64,000 nucleotides of DNA from Pleurotus ostreatus/Saccharomyces cerevisiae fusant (Eukaryota > Opisthokonta): positions 1-64,000 of the forward strand of contig JAMQCK010000097.1 of the NCBI GenBank assembly GCA_024196135.1, read 5' to 3'. Under the pieces are notes generated by a model that saw nothing but the letters and a program-made list of their open reading frames with translations, was not told the DNA's origin and searched no databases. The position numbers and the translations under genes were made by a program. Within the stretch, counting starts at the first letter, position 1. Every line of letters begins with the position of its first letter. Of this stretch, positions 23,268 to 34,400 are shown in pieces.

Positions 23268-24369
23268 ATGTCGGATTCCTTGTTCTCGCTGCGAACATCG
23301 TCACTATGGTCGCACCCCCTGCTTCTCGCTCTTCCCGCCCTCTATATATTGCACAAGACACTCAGACGACCGACAAGACTTCGCAAAGTTACCCATGATG
23401 AAGAGCGTGTCCTCATCCTCGGTGCTTCCAGTGGAATTGGGCGCGCTATAGCTGAGAAATATGCGAAGCGCGGCGCGCGCGTCTGCATCGTCGGAAGACG
23501 GCAAGATCAAGTGGATGAAGTCATACTGTCGTGCAGGGGCTTGTCTTCGACGGGAACGGATAATACCATACTCGGTACTGCTGCAGACTTCGCGAATGCT
23601 GAGGATCTCGTCAAAATTCGGGAACAGATACAAGCTGGTCAGTACTACGCACATTCTCTGTACCTTTGTTAGCGAGCTGACGATGCATAGGGTGGGGAGG
23701 GCTGGATACTCTCGTGGTTGCTGCAGGCGTGTCCGCTCTGCGCCCGCTTATGGAGGTTGCCGGTGTCGAAACCACTAAATCTGGTTTCTCGCCTGACCAT
23801 GCATCCTTGGAGGGCATACAGAAAGCCTCTCAGGTCGCTTCTGCTGCCATACACAGCAACTACATTGGCCCTCTGATGTCCGCCGTGACATTTGTAAGTC
23901 TAGCCTAACAGTTTCCATCCTCGTATCACCTAAAGTGGCCCTGCAGATCCCTCTTCTCTCACAAACATCAAAAGCGCCTTCTATCCTCTTGATATCTTCG
24001 CTCGCCTCCGTCATTCCAGCGCCCACCCGCTCCATCTACGCGTCCACCAAGGGCGCATCTCTCTTGCTCTATCAATCCCTCGCCATCGAGCACCCGAACA
24101 TCGCCTTCTCGCACATCATGCCGTCGACCGTCGAGGGCGACTTCCGCGCCTCTGCGGTTGACGCGGGCCCTGTGCGCGAGGCGAACCCGAACAAGCACGG
24201 CCTCAAGCGCGAGTACGTCGCGGAGCGCTGCATTCGGGCGGTCGACGAAAGGCAGCGGACGGTGTTCTTGCCGTGGACGATGCGGGTGGGGCATTTGTTA
24301 TATTGGCTGTGGCCAGCGTTTGTGGAAAGGCAGGCGAGGAAGAAGTATAACTTTGAGACACAGGGATGA
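23268..24369 (+). CDS. Short-chain dehydrogenase/reductase, membrane-anchored
   Basis: Exons 23268-23637, 23691-23893 and 23947-24369 encode 331 aa. The hydrophobic N-terminus (HPLLLALPALYILHKTL) is a likely membrane anchor. Cofactor-binding GASSGIG (residues 52-58) and a basic residue soon after the second strand (VGRRQDQ) suggest NADP(H). The catalytic Ser lies in LLISSLASV and the Tyr/Lys pair in YASTKGA. The C-terminal end carries a second hydrophobic, Trp-rich segment (VGHLLYWLWPAFVER) before a basic tail. Lipid or sterol reductases often look like this, but the substrate cannot be read from sequence. The ATG was chosen because the preceding in-frame ATG would put poorly conserved residues ahead of the anchor. 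Confidence 0.88.
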
Positions 24370-24954
24370 GAAGGGTATGGGTGAGTAGGGTATGGGTGAG
24401 CAGGGCATGAGAGTGTGTTTTCGGATTCATTTCGGGCAGTGTTGGACGGGGTCGGCAGTACGTACGGATGTCGGTTGTCGATGGGAATTTGGCGCGAGGA
24501 AGGTCATGTTGCGAGTGGTTTCTCTCGCGGGCTCAAGCGCTCGCCGCCAACATCGGAAATTGGCAATGAACAGGTTGCTCCAGCCTCCCTTCGACGCGAT
24601 CTGTCACACGGTCACGTAACGGTTGATGTTGTCCTCAAATGTCGTCCACCCATAACACAGATTGCACGTCTTCGAGTCGATGATTCAACCGTTCATGTCT
24701 ATCGGTGGTCTACTCTCTTTGCGTTCTCCCTGGCGATTATCGCGAGAGTCTGCAGCCCGCAACGCCACCAACAATCGCTCTCGCACGTGAGCCTATCGTT
24801 GAAACACTGCTCGCCACCTCTCCTGGATATTGGTATGATGGGCTCCAACCATTTGCACTGCAATACACCACGCGCAAGGAGGTGTAGACAGGCCCATTGA
24901 TACATAAGGGGGACGTCGGGAAGGTGTGTGGGGATCTGTTTTTCTTCTGCTATC
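24370..24954. other. Intergenic region
   Basis: Promoter stretch between two plus-strand genes. It holds a short direct repeat GGGTATGGGTGAG(T/C)AGGG near 24373-24406, in the 3'UTR of the dehydrogenase gene. No gene seen. Confidence 0.4.
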
Positions 24955-25892
24955 ATGACCTCTTCCCGCACTGGTTCCGTCTCCGAGCGCCCCACGGGCT
25001 CTTCGCATGCGATGCGCTCTTCCGCGCGTGCCATGAACACCTCGTATCTTTCTGCCCTCAAATCAAGGCCACTTCTGAGCGCCCTGACATGCGCGCTTCT
25101 CATACAGCTATCGAGTCTTCCCAAAGCCGCAGCTTTTGAAGTCTGCAACGACGGGTAAGTTGCTCATGATCACATTTGTAAGCTTAGCTCACAGCATGTT
25201 TATTACAGCCAAATCGCCAACGCGTGCGACCATAGTGGGCCGACATTCGCCGACGACGGCTTCGACAAGATACCCATCATCATAGGTGTAGTCGTTGGTG
25301 TTTGTGAGTCACAGCCTTTTCCTGGACCCTTCATCCATGCTTCTATACCATTGGCGGACTCCTTCTCCCATCTCATCGTCGTGACTCTTCCGGTACTTAT
25401 AAAGCGCCCTTCGCAGTCTGCCTCCTCTCCATCGCCGCGGGCACCTTCGCGTTCTACCGCTGGCGCCGCATCCGCAGGTTCCAGGAAGAGTATAGACGGC
25501 GTGCGCAGGAAGGCCTACGAGCCGAGAACGCTGCCTACGGTCCACCGTACGCTGGAGGACCCGCGTTCACGGGAGGAACGGCAGGCCAAACACACATGAT
25601 GTCGGGCCAACCTGCCTTGATCACGACCCATCATGCCGCAATGAGTCCGCACACGATGGGGAGCCCACCTACACCTATGTTGAGCCCACCCACCACGACG
25701 CGGTCCTGGTTCGGCAGCTCTGCGTACGAGCCAGTCGGGCAGCCAGCGGACGCGTACCATCCTCACGTTGGCGGATTCGGTGGCATGGACTCCTTCCATC
25801 ATGGTGGGATGCAGTCGCATGATTACTCGACTGGTGGCGGGATGGGGCATAGCTCGGGTGGGATGGGGATGAGCTCGTCGAGTGGGATATGA
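24955..25892 (+). CDS. Unknown single-pass membrane protein with His/Met/Gly-rich tail
   Basis: Exons 24955-25154, 25209-25303 and 25417-25892 give 256 aa. A hydrophobic segment ending LLIQLSSLPKAAAF resembles a signal peptide, better placed if translation starts at the internal Met of MNTSYLS. A very short outer part has two Cys (FEVCNDGQIANACDHSG), then one membrane helix (IPIIIGVVVGVFCLLSIAAG) and a basic stop-transfer (YRWRRIRRFQEEYRRR). The cytosolic tail is rich in His, Met, Gly, Ser and Pro, with HH, HPH and GGM motifs, and could bind copper or another metal; that is inference only. I know no family for it. Introns are canonical and two lie near the membrane helix. Confidence 0.7.
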
Positions 25893-26205
25893 CGTTCGCG
25901 AGCAACACTAGCAGACTAGCGGACTCTGCGATGGACTCTTGCCCCCTTCCTGTATCTCTTGTGTATCCTCTGTTCTTCTTTCGTTCACGACTTCGCGTAA
26001 CGACACCGCCTTGTAATTTATATCACGAACACCTTCATCAGACTAGCAACTAGCGCTATCGATTAGTATAGGTACTGCAGTCCTTGCTGGGTATCGGCAG
26101 ACAGAAATACGGTACTGTATCGTTCGTATGACACTGCGCCACCGTGCATTACAATTCCCTTAAGGTTCCGATTGTTCTGTATGAAAGTCACTACGACTCT
26201 GCCCT
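25893..26205. terminator. Convergent 3' region
   Basis: Two convergent genes end here, the membrane protein from the left and the CDF transporter from the right. T-rich stretches near 25965-26010 fit poly(A) signals of the left gene. No gene found. Confidence 0.35.
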
Positions 26206-27959
26206 CTATTTCTCTTTTCGGTGCTCCTGGAGACGAAGTCAGCCTCAGGTAGTCGCAAAAGAAAAAAAATCCATTGACTCACAGGCGTGTGCGTCGACTC
26301 ATAGTCCACATGTACGTACGCGCGCTCGACGCCCGGAAGCGTCTCCAGCTTGTCCTGCAGCACCTGGCTCACGTCGTGCGTGTGCCGGAGCGTAGCGTGC
26401 TCGTCCATGACGATGTCGACCTCGACGATAATATCGGGGCCGGACTGGGTGGGGTTAGTTAAGCCAATGCAAGAACTTCAAGACTACTTACATGATACGC
26501 GCGAACCGTATCCACGGAGATGATGTCCGGTGTAAAGGTCATGGCCTTGTAGATGACGAGGTGGATAAACTCGGGCGAGGCGGACTTGCCCGTCAGGAGC
26601 TCGAATTCGTGATAGATCGTGCGCGCCCAGGAGAGGATGGTGCCGAGGGCGATCTGGGTTGGCTTTAGCAATGAAGGCGGCGCAGGGGCCAAAAGGGATA
26701 CTAACAATAAGACCACCCATCGGGTCGAGGACTGGGGATAACGTCAGGTAGAGCCCATCAGTGAGATAAAGAGGACCTACACCATGCCCACTTGCTACCA
26801 CCTGCTGACATGAGCAGACCTGCAGACCCACGTCAGTCTATGATCCGAGGTGCATGGTACAAAAACTCGTACCGAATCCATTGACAAACAAGTCGTTCCT
26901 GTGGTCCTCCCACAGGACCTGCACCTGGCTCGAGTGCTGGCGGATGGTAAAGCAGTAGAGGAAGAGGAGGATCTTCACGCCGAGCGCGACGGAGACCGCG
27001 ATGACGGATGGAAGGTGGAAGTCGTTCAAGTCATTGCCCTTGTGTGTGATGAGTGTGCGAGCTGCCTCGGTCACGACGACGAGGTTGACGGAGGCCATGC
27101 TGATGATGGTCAGAGCAACACAAAAAACACCAGAGAAATGACGCACAGGAAACCTAAGGTGGAAGATCAACATCTGATAGGCGCCGCAAATCATGAAAGC
27201 ATACTGACCGTATACAATGTTGCCTGTTGTCTCTAGCCTCGAGCCACCCACAGGCCATCGGTTGGCGTCGAGCTTCTGCGACTTGCGGTGTAACCAGTCG
27301 AGCACGAAGTTGCTCGCCGGGTCGAAGACAGAGTCAATAGCAGTGGCGAGGAAAGACAAAGATCCTGATGTAATCGCAGCGTACACTATAGACATCGGTG
27401 AGGGGACATCTCGGCGAAAGGTCGAGTAAGCTTACGCTGCAATCCCGAAAGGACGATGTTGGACACCAAACTTGCGTATATTGCTATATGGACCTGAGGC
27501 TGTGTCAACACATGTTTTCGCGGAGGGGCGTCAAGCTCACAGGCAAGCGGTTCGCAGCCTCTGCCTGACGAGCCTGCTCAGAGTGTGCCTCCATCGGCAT
27601 GAGCATGGCGTCGATGAGCTATATGTGGCATTAACACCCAGCCTTGTTTCATGCGGCGCTTACGCACCTCATTCTGGCGCTTTTGGTACTCTGCTATCCG
27701 GCGACCCTTGCGCGAGCGCTTGCGCAGCTCTGAGAGCTCGTCCTCGGACTTGCGGCTCTTGCTGAACGAAAGAGGATCGTCGTATGGCATCTCCGGGCTG
27801 CTCTCCAGGTCTCTGGGACCCAGAACAGCGGGACGCGCGCCCGAAGCAAACAAGGTTGTCTGCGGGTCCAGAACGCGGCAGTCAGCGGTCATGACGTTGC
27901 CTCAAAGTCAGCAGCCAGCTGCTCACAGGTTTTCCGTTCTCGACGCCGGTGGAGGACAT
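26206..27959 (-). CDS. Cation diffusion facilitator (CDF) metal transporter
   Basis: Proton-coupled divalent metal exporter or organelle loader; the motifs resemble the manganese group. Twelve exons: 27959-27927, 27859-27668, 27618-27541, 27493-27436, 27385-27209, 27153-27147, 27099-26873, 26819-26781, 26731-26706, 26653-26492, 26444-26283 and 26226-26206, giving 393 aa. The soluble N-terminus contains DDPLSFSKSRKSE, as in fungal CDFs. Metal-site motifs are AIDSVFDPASN in TM2 and WFLDPMGGLI in TM5. The C-terminal cytosolic domain ends YVHVDYESTHTPEHRKEK, with the usual His residues. Exon 6 has only seven bases, yet is required to build YGFLMASVNLVVV at the end of TM3. Every junction keeps frame and restores conserved sequence. 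Confidence 0.9.
27147..27153 (-). other. Seven-base microexon in the CDF transporter gene
   Basis: On the coding strand the bases GTTTCCT are flanked by an acceptor CTTAG and a donor GTGCGT. They supply the ends of two codons and the middle Phe codon in YGFL. Skipping this exon shifts the frame in the transmembrane region. Confidence 0.75.
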
Positions 27960-28472
27960 CGCGCGCTGGGGAATGGGGGACGCGGGCGCGGGATGCTGGT
28001 GGGAGGAAAACAAGCTGTTAAAAGGCACACGCACGTTTGTAAGATTAGATATCGGCTCCACATGCCGCTCGGACAAAGGGACCCGAGTCAGCGGTAATCG
28101 GAACTAATCGCGGCTGCCGAACCGTGCCGAGCCAATCCAGTGGCACCCGCCCATGACGCCAACATGCACCGGGATTCTGGTATGAGCTTGGCGCAGGCGT
28201 CTGCCTCACCCCACCGATGCTGTAGCCGACTTTTGAGCGTCCAGGGAGCGAGAACACACGATGGACGGCATAAAACATGTTCTCTGTGCTTGGCACGCAG
28301 CATCGAACTGCCAGCACCAATCCGAACGATCATGGCGGTCGGTGATCTCGGCGAAGTTCGAGTTGTTAGCCGGTGCGAGTCCTTTCCATCAGAAAAAGAC
28401 GTTGTGAAGCTCTGCATTCAGCCCTTGGCATCGACCAGACGACAGTCCTAAAGATGTACAAGGAATGTTGTT
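27960..28472. other. Intergenic region
   Basis: Upstream region of the CDF gene and 3' flank of the surface-protein gene, both on the minus strand. The CDF frame stays open upstream of its ATG to about 28076, but no ATG occurs there. Nothing else is recognised. Confidence 0.35.
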
Positions 28473-30218
28473 CTAATCCATAGGTCGAGCAGGCAAGTCC
28501 TTCTCCAAGAACAAGTACCTCTCGATGCCTGGAGACGTCGCGAGATCAGGGCCTTCAGTGCGTACATGAAGTCTCTGAGGCGCAGGAAGCAGGCAAGACG
28601 GCGTCCGAGAGCGGCGGTGACGGTCCTCTCCCCGACGACGTTCGCGCCGATACTCATCGCGCTCAACGTCCTCAAAGTCCGCATAGTCCGCCAGCACCGA
28701 TTCCGTGACGGCTGTCTCGCCGCTCGCGTCACTCCGTATTGTCGAGCGGCGCGAAGGAAGGTATTGCCGGCGGTGCTCCGCAGGCAGCTCGCTGGCGCGG
28801 GTCGAGCTGCGCGATGGCGAGGTGCGAGTGTATTGAGGGTGCAGCATGTGGTCCATGGATGGGTAATAGTCTCGCGAGGACCTGCTGGAAGGACGGTGCT
28901 GGCGATGCTCTGACGAGCGGGATGAGCGAGGTGCGTGCGAGGGTTGATAGTGCGGCTCGCGCGACGACGAGGAGCGATATCCGCCATAGACTTGTCTAGA
29001 CGAGGGATGGTACGAATCCCTCGTCGACGACCTGGACAATGACTGGGAGCCCAACCACGAAGCAGCGTATTCGTCTCTCCTCGAATACTCCCGATCAACG
29101 GACGGAGGTCGATACTCCTGCCGCGTCGGACGACGCGGTTCGCGAATCACCTCGACCGGCGCCGCATACAGCGGCACAGGCATCCCACACCCATAGCTAT
29201 GCGGGACGGCTACCTGCGGGTGCCCATGGCACGAGCTCGCGGGCGACGCCTGCTTAAGCGCGGCAAGCGCCGTGGCCAGGTCGCCTGGAAGGGTTGTTGA
29301 GGAGCCAAAGCTGCTGGCACGGGTCTGACGGGACAGTTTCTCCGCGTCGCGCTGGCGCGCTGTACGCAGGGCGCTGCGTTGGCGAAAGCCGAGGTAGATG
29401 GCAATGAGGAGGATGGCGCCGACGATAGAGATGGGCACAGCGAAGGCGGCGGTGGGGACGGGTGTGCGGGAGGAGAGAACCTCAGGAGAGCTGGGAGGGG
29501 GAGGAGCAAGCGACGCGACTGGTGCGCTGCTGGCAGCGACGAGCGAGGGCGTGCTGGTGGCGGCGAAAGGAGCTTGGGCCTGAGCGGGGTCCTCGGCGTT
29601 GTTCAGGGCAGCGGGGGCAGCCGGAGGTGGATTGGGGCTGGCAGGAGCGGATTCTGTAGGCTGCTTCAGTATCTGTCGCCGAGAGAATGAGATATGGGAA
29701 CACTCACTGCTCAGCGAGAAAGTGGGCGACCGCGATCTCGTCCCATAGTCGTCCTCCATGCTCAAATAGTACGGGTGGTCCGCGGTGACGCTCGGGACAG
29801 CCCTGTAACACCCAATTAGCACTCACTTCAGGCTCATTCATCCCAATAACACGCACATAGACATCATCGACGCGCCCCCGCTGCGCGTCACGTCCGGCCA
29901 CGTCTGCGACCCGCACCCGCCGATATCGGTGCCACGCGACTCGAGTCCGACGTCGGAGCGCGACTCAATTCCGTCGTCGTCTGAACCACCGTCGCCGCCA
30001 TTACCGTCATCATTACCGCCTTTAGCTAAACAAAGGCGGAAGGACGGGGAAGTAATATCCTTGTCTGCGGTCCATTTGGCGACGAGCGTGTCTGCGGGGC
30101 CGTAGATGTCGCCTGCCGAGGGGCTGAGCCAGGTTACGTCGGCGAGGGCGGGGTGGGCGAGGAGGAGGGTGAAGAGTGCGGCATGCAGGGTCCGGCCTCT
30201 GCGTCGAGGGGAGGGCAT
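28473..30218 (-). CDS. Secreted-then-anchored single-pass surface protein
   Basis: Exons 30218-29857, 29802-29708 and 29653-28473 give 545 aa. A signal peptide (LHAALFTLLLAHPALA) is followed by a beta-rich ectodomain of about 115 residues that starts DVTWLSPSAGDIYGPADTLVAKW and ends HPYYLSMEDDYGTRSRSPTFSLS. It then has a Pro/Ala/Ser-rich stalk, one membrane helix (AFAVPISIVGAILLIAIYLGF) and a long cytosolic tail dense in Ser, Arg and Tyr. The layout resembles fungal cell-wall sensors or signalling membrane proteins, but I recognise no named family. Intron 2 is 54 bases and in frame, so its exact removal is inferred from its good GTGAGT donor. The tail is probably heavily phosphorylated. Confidence 0.72.
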
Positions 30219-30518
30219 CTTGGTTGATGGAATTATAGTTGGATATCAGCAAAGCGATAAAGGCGAGACCAGCGCGGAAGCCGTCAAGGCGATATATGAA
30301 GCAGAAGACGAGCACGCCGGCGTGTCGCTATTATGGACGTGGTGGGAGGAGGGAGGTAGCGAATGCTAGCAGTATTGGCGTCGCATGCGACGGAGGCTGA
30401 CGCGGAGGGGTTGAGCTGTCAGACAGTATTCCGGCAAGCAGATTGACAGCAAGAGGCCAGAGCGTGCCCTTGCTGCCGCATTCGTGGTCGTGATCGTAGA
30501 TTACGATGACATAGCGGT

Positions 30519-31000
30519 TCATGCACCAGGAGAAGACGCAGTAGAATCCACGTCCGTTTTGGTGTAATGGCTTGCTAATGACCTGGTCGAGAATTGTGCA
30601 AGTTGCTCCCTGGAGGTAAAGCTATGAGCGACATCCGAGTTTGTCGTCTCGAAGCTTACCGTTTTTTGTCACGCAGCTGCGTGAGCATCTTCAGGACTTG
30701 ATCTTGATCTTCGACTACAGACTCGCCACCGGGCATGGCTATAGCGAACTCCTTGGCCCGCGCGAGGGTGAGCTTGAAGTCGTTAGTCTGACGCATCGTT
30801 AGCATTCAGGTGTCCAATTAAGTAACAGACTGGTCACTTACCGCGTCCAAGATGGCACCTTTCGCTTCATTAGTTGTGATACCCTCGGGTCGCTGGCTTA
30901 GCTCGAGCACATTGGCCAATTTCGGCATGAGGCCTTCGTAGAGCGATGCAGGCACAGCCGACATGTTGTCGAAGGGCTTCTGGTCACTGCCTTCGGACAT
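30519..31000 (-). CDS. Mediator subunit 9-like protein
   Basis: Small three-exon gene (31000-30842, 30787-30660, 30609-30519) encoding 125 aa. It reads LMPKLANVLELSQRPEGITTNEAKGAILDATNDFKL, then AKEFAIAMPGGESVVEDQDQVLKMLTQLRDKKREQL. This all-helical, coiled-coil layout and the closing LxxLRxxK helix resemble the Med9/Cse2 subunit of the Mediator middle module. The assignment comes from the look of the sequence rather than a unique motif, so treat it as a candidate. The acceptor of exon 3 was fixed by reading on to the only stop that keeps the coil in frame. It is transcribed away from RPB1 across only 429 bases. Confidence 0.6.
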
Positions 31001-31429
31001 TCCGAGAAGTATAAGCGCCGGAGAACAAGGGAGACAGATAAAGTTCCGAGAAAAGAACAATAGCGGCCCCGGTCACGCATCACACACAATGTGACTCAAC
31101 GTGATACTCAGCTTAGTCAGGTTTTCCGTTTTCGCTCATTCTTGTTCCCAACCGTCACCGCCGCCGCGACGAGTCTCGAGTTCCGCTTCGGTCCCTCGAG
31201 TATCTTCGTAGCCAGTGCCCCGACGGAGCTCCAGGAGACGTTTGACCGCGTCTGCTGAGCGTTTTCCACGCGTTCATCGGCCCAGGAGTCCTCCCGGAAG
31301 CCGCGCGCAAAACACCCGCCCCCCTCGCGCAACACCACCACCTTACACATCTACGACTAATTCTGCCTCGCTACGCGACGAGGAAGAGGAACTTGAGCTT
31401 TAGACTGTGCTACACGACCCCTAACCAGC
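31001..31429. promoter_or_regulatory. Shared promoter region of the Mediator-like gene and RPB1
   Basis: A 429-base gap between two divergent start codons. I see no TATA box, as expected for housekeeping genes. It contains a pyrimidine-rich stretch before the RPB1 ATG. Confidence 0.5.
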
Positions 31430-34400
31430 ATGCTTGGACACCAGTTCGCGTACTCGGCCGCGCCTGTGCGCAAGGTCAAAGAGGTTCAGTTCGGTATCCT
31501 GTCTCCGGAGGAAATTGTGCGTGGCATTGCATCATGCGCTGTTTTCTTTGCTGACTATCTGTACAGAAAGCCAACTCTGTGGCGAAAATTGAGTTTCCCG
31601 AGATCAATGACGAAGGCACTCACCGTCTTAAAACGGGTGGCGTCAACGACCCCCGCATGGGCACCATCGACCGCAACTTCAAGTGCCAGACCTGTGGTGA
31701 AGGCATGTCCGAGTGCCCGGGTCATTTCGGTCACATCGAGCTGGCGCGACCGGTCTTTCACCCTGGTGCGTGGCACACCTACCGGATCTCGTACATGTGA
31801 AACTCATTTATCCCGTGCGCAGGCTTCATCGTCAAAGTGAAGAAGATCCTGGAGTGCATTTGCGTGAACTGTGGAAAGCTGAAAGCCGACATCGTGAGTG
31901 CTCGCTCTCCTCGTGTCCGTTTGCACCCCCACCATCCCAATTTTCTGGGGGCTCTTCCTGTATACCACGGGAAACCCCGAGCCCGCGGCGTGTTGTGCTC
32001 GGCCGGCCTGAACGGGGTCTCGCGCGTCTTCGGTCGCTTGATCGCCGCGAGACCCACTGCACACGTTCTGCGCTGCTGGGCATGCTCCTGCGTGGTGAAA
32101 TGGGGGGCCGAACGGCAGTATACGAGCGAGTCGCATGGTCTCAAGGACCGTCCGATCCTGCGCGTGTGGTTCCTCCTTGCGATGTCTGTAAAGCAGACGG
32201 AGCTTGTGAGCATGTGCAAGCACATTATTGAACGCTGCTGTTACGAAACACATTCTCTGTATGTAGACGGCTCGCTAACACCTCCATTTCCATGTCTGCT
32301 TTTTGCACCTTATCCCTCGTGCCCGTTGTTGCATACGATGCTGGCTTGTTTGTGTGAGATAGTCCGACCCCTCTTTTGCGGACAGGATCCGACACGTTCG
32401 GGATCCGAAGCATCGCCTGGCGGCCGTTTGGGCGTACTGCAAGGGCAAAATGATGTGCGAGACGGATGACCCCAAGGAAGAGGGTCAGGAAGATCACGAA
32501 GAGAAGAAAGGCCACGGCGGTTGCGGCCATATTCAGCCTGTGATCAGGAAGGAGGGCCTGAAGATGTTCGTTCAGTACAAGAAGGCGAAGGACGACGACG
32601 ATGTAGGCAAATTCCCTTTCACCTGTAACTTTTCTGACCCCATCGTAGGAGGGCAAGTCGGTGCAGTCTGAGAAGCGCCTCATCATGCCGTCCGAGGTGT
32701 ACACGACGTTCAAGAAGATGTCTGAGGACGATTTGCGCTTGCTCGGCCTGTCCGAGGAGTACGCAAGGCCCGAGTGGATGATCTTGACTGTCTTGCCCGT
32801 CCCGCCACCCCCGGTCCGCCCCAGTATCGCGATGGACGGTGGTGCTCAGAAGAGCGAGGATGACTTGACGTACAAGCTCATCGAGATCATCAAGGCGTCC
32901 GGGAACGTACGGCGGTGTGAGCAGGAAGGTGCACCTGCGCACGTCGTGAACGAGTTCGAGCAGTTGTTGCAGGTTGGTATAGGTTGATATTCCGTTCGTG
33001 CACGATGCTCACCTGCCGAAGTTCCATGTTGCGACGTACATGGACAACGACATTGCTGGTATCCCGCAGGCGATGCAGAAGTCCGGTCGTCCGATCAAGG
33101 CGATTCGCGCGCGCCTAAAGGGCAAGGAGGGTCGTCTGCGTGGTAACTTGATGGGCAAGCGTGTGGACTTCTCGGCGCGTACTGTCATCACGGGTGATCC
33201 GAACCTCGAGCTCGACCAAGTCGGTGTACCGAGGAGCATCGCGATGAACTTGACCTTCCCTGAGCGAGGTGAGCATACGACTTTACCACTCACCGCATAG
33301 ACTTATATCGCCCAGTCACACCGTACAACATCGACTACCTGCAGACGCTAGTACGGAATGGGCCGACAACCTACCCTGGTGCTCGCTACGTCGTCCGCGA
33401 TACGGGAGAACGTATAGATCTGCGGTACAACAAGCGCGCGGACGCGTTCTTGCAGTTTGGGTGGATTGTGGAGCGGCATCTGAAGGACGGCGAGTGAGTG
33501 TTAGCGATGGTCCCGGCATGACAACACGCTAACCTGTTGTTCAGCTACGTGCTCTTCAACCGTCAGCCCAGTCTGCACAAGATGAGTATGATGAGCCATC
33601 GGGTGAAGCTCATGCCGTACTCCAGTAAGTTTCTTGGTCGCCCACGCATGTCTGAGGTACTGATTCGTCGCATAGCCTTCCGTCTGAACTTGTCCGTGAC
33701 ACCTCCTTACAACGCCGATTTCGACGGTGATGAGATGAACATGCAGTATGTCTATGGTCTCCGTCTGGCCTGATTTCATTCACTCATTGCTATCTAGTAT
33801 ACCCCAGAGTGAGGAGACAAGAGCAGAGCTCAGCCAGATCGCATGGGTGCCGCGTCAGGTGCGTCAACACGTTCTCGTCACTCAGGACTTCGCACTGACA
33901 TGATGTATAGATCGTCACACCTCAGTCTAACAAGCCCGTCATGGGCATTGTGCAGGACACGTTGTGTGGTATCCGCAAGTTCACCCTGCGCGACTGCTTC
34001 ATGGATTGGAACCAGGTGCAGAACATCCTGCTCTGGGTACCCAGCTGGGATGGCAGCGTCCCCATACCCGCCATCTTGAAGCCGAAGCCTTTATGGACGG
34101 GCAAGCAGATTCTCAGCATGGTCATTCCTCGCGGTATCAACATTGCGCGGAAGTCGGAGAAGGGCGGCTCCGCTCCTCCTGCAGACGACGGCATGTTCAT
34201 CGAGAACGGCGACATCATGTATGGTGTCGTCGACAAGAAGACTGTCGGCGCGTCGCAGGGTGGTCTCATCCACGTCGTGTTCCGCGAGAAGGGTCCGGAG
34301 GCCACGCGCACCCTCTTCACTGGGTTGCAGCAGGTCGTCAACTACTGGCTCTTCCATAACGGCTTCAGCATTGGCATCGGCGACACCATCGCGGGTCCGG

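Noticed and set aside
31779..32253. Minus-strand and plus-strand frames inside the long RPB1 intron
   Set aside because: They run out of the intron into RPB1 exons in the wrong frame and have no recognisable protein features.
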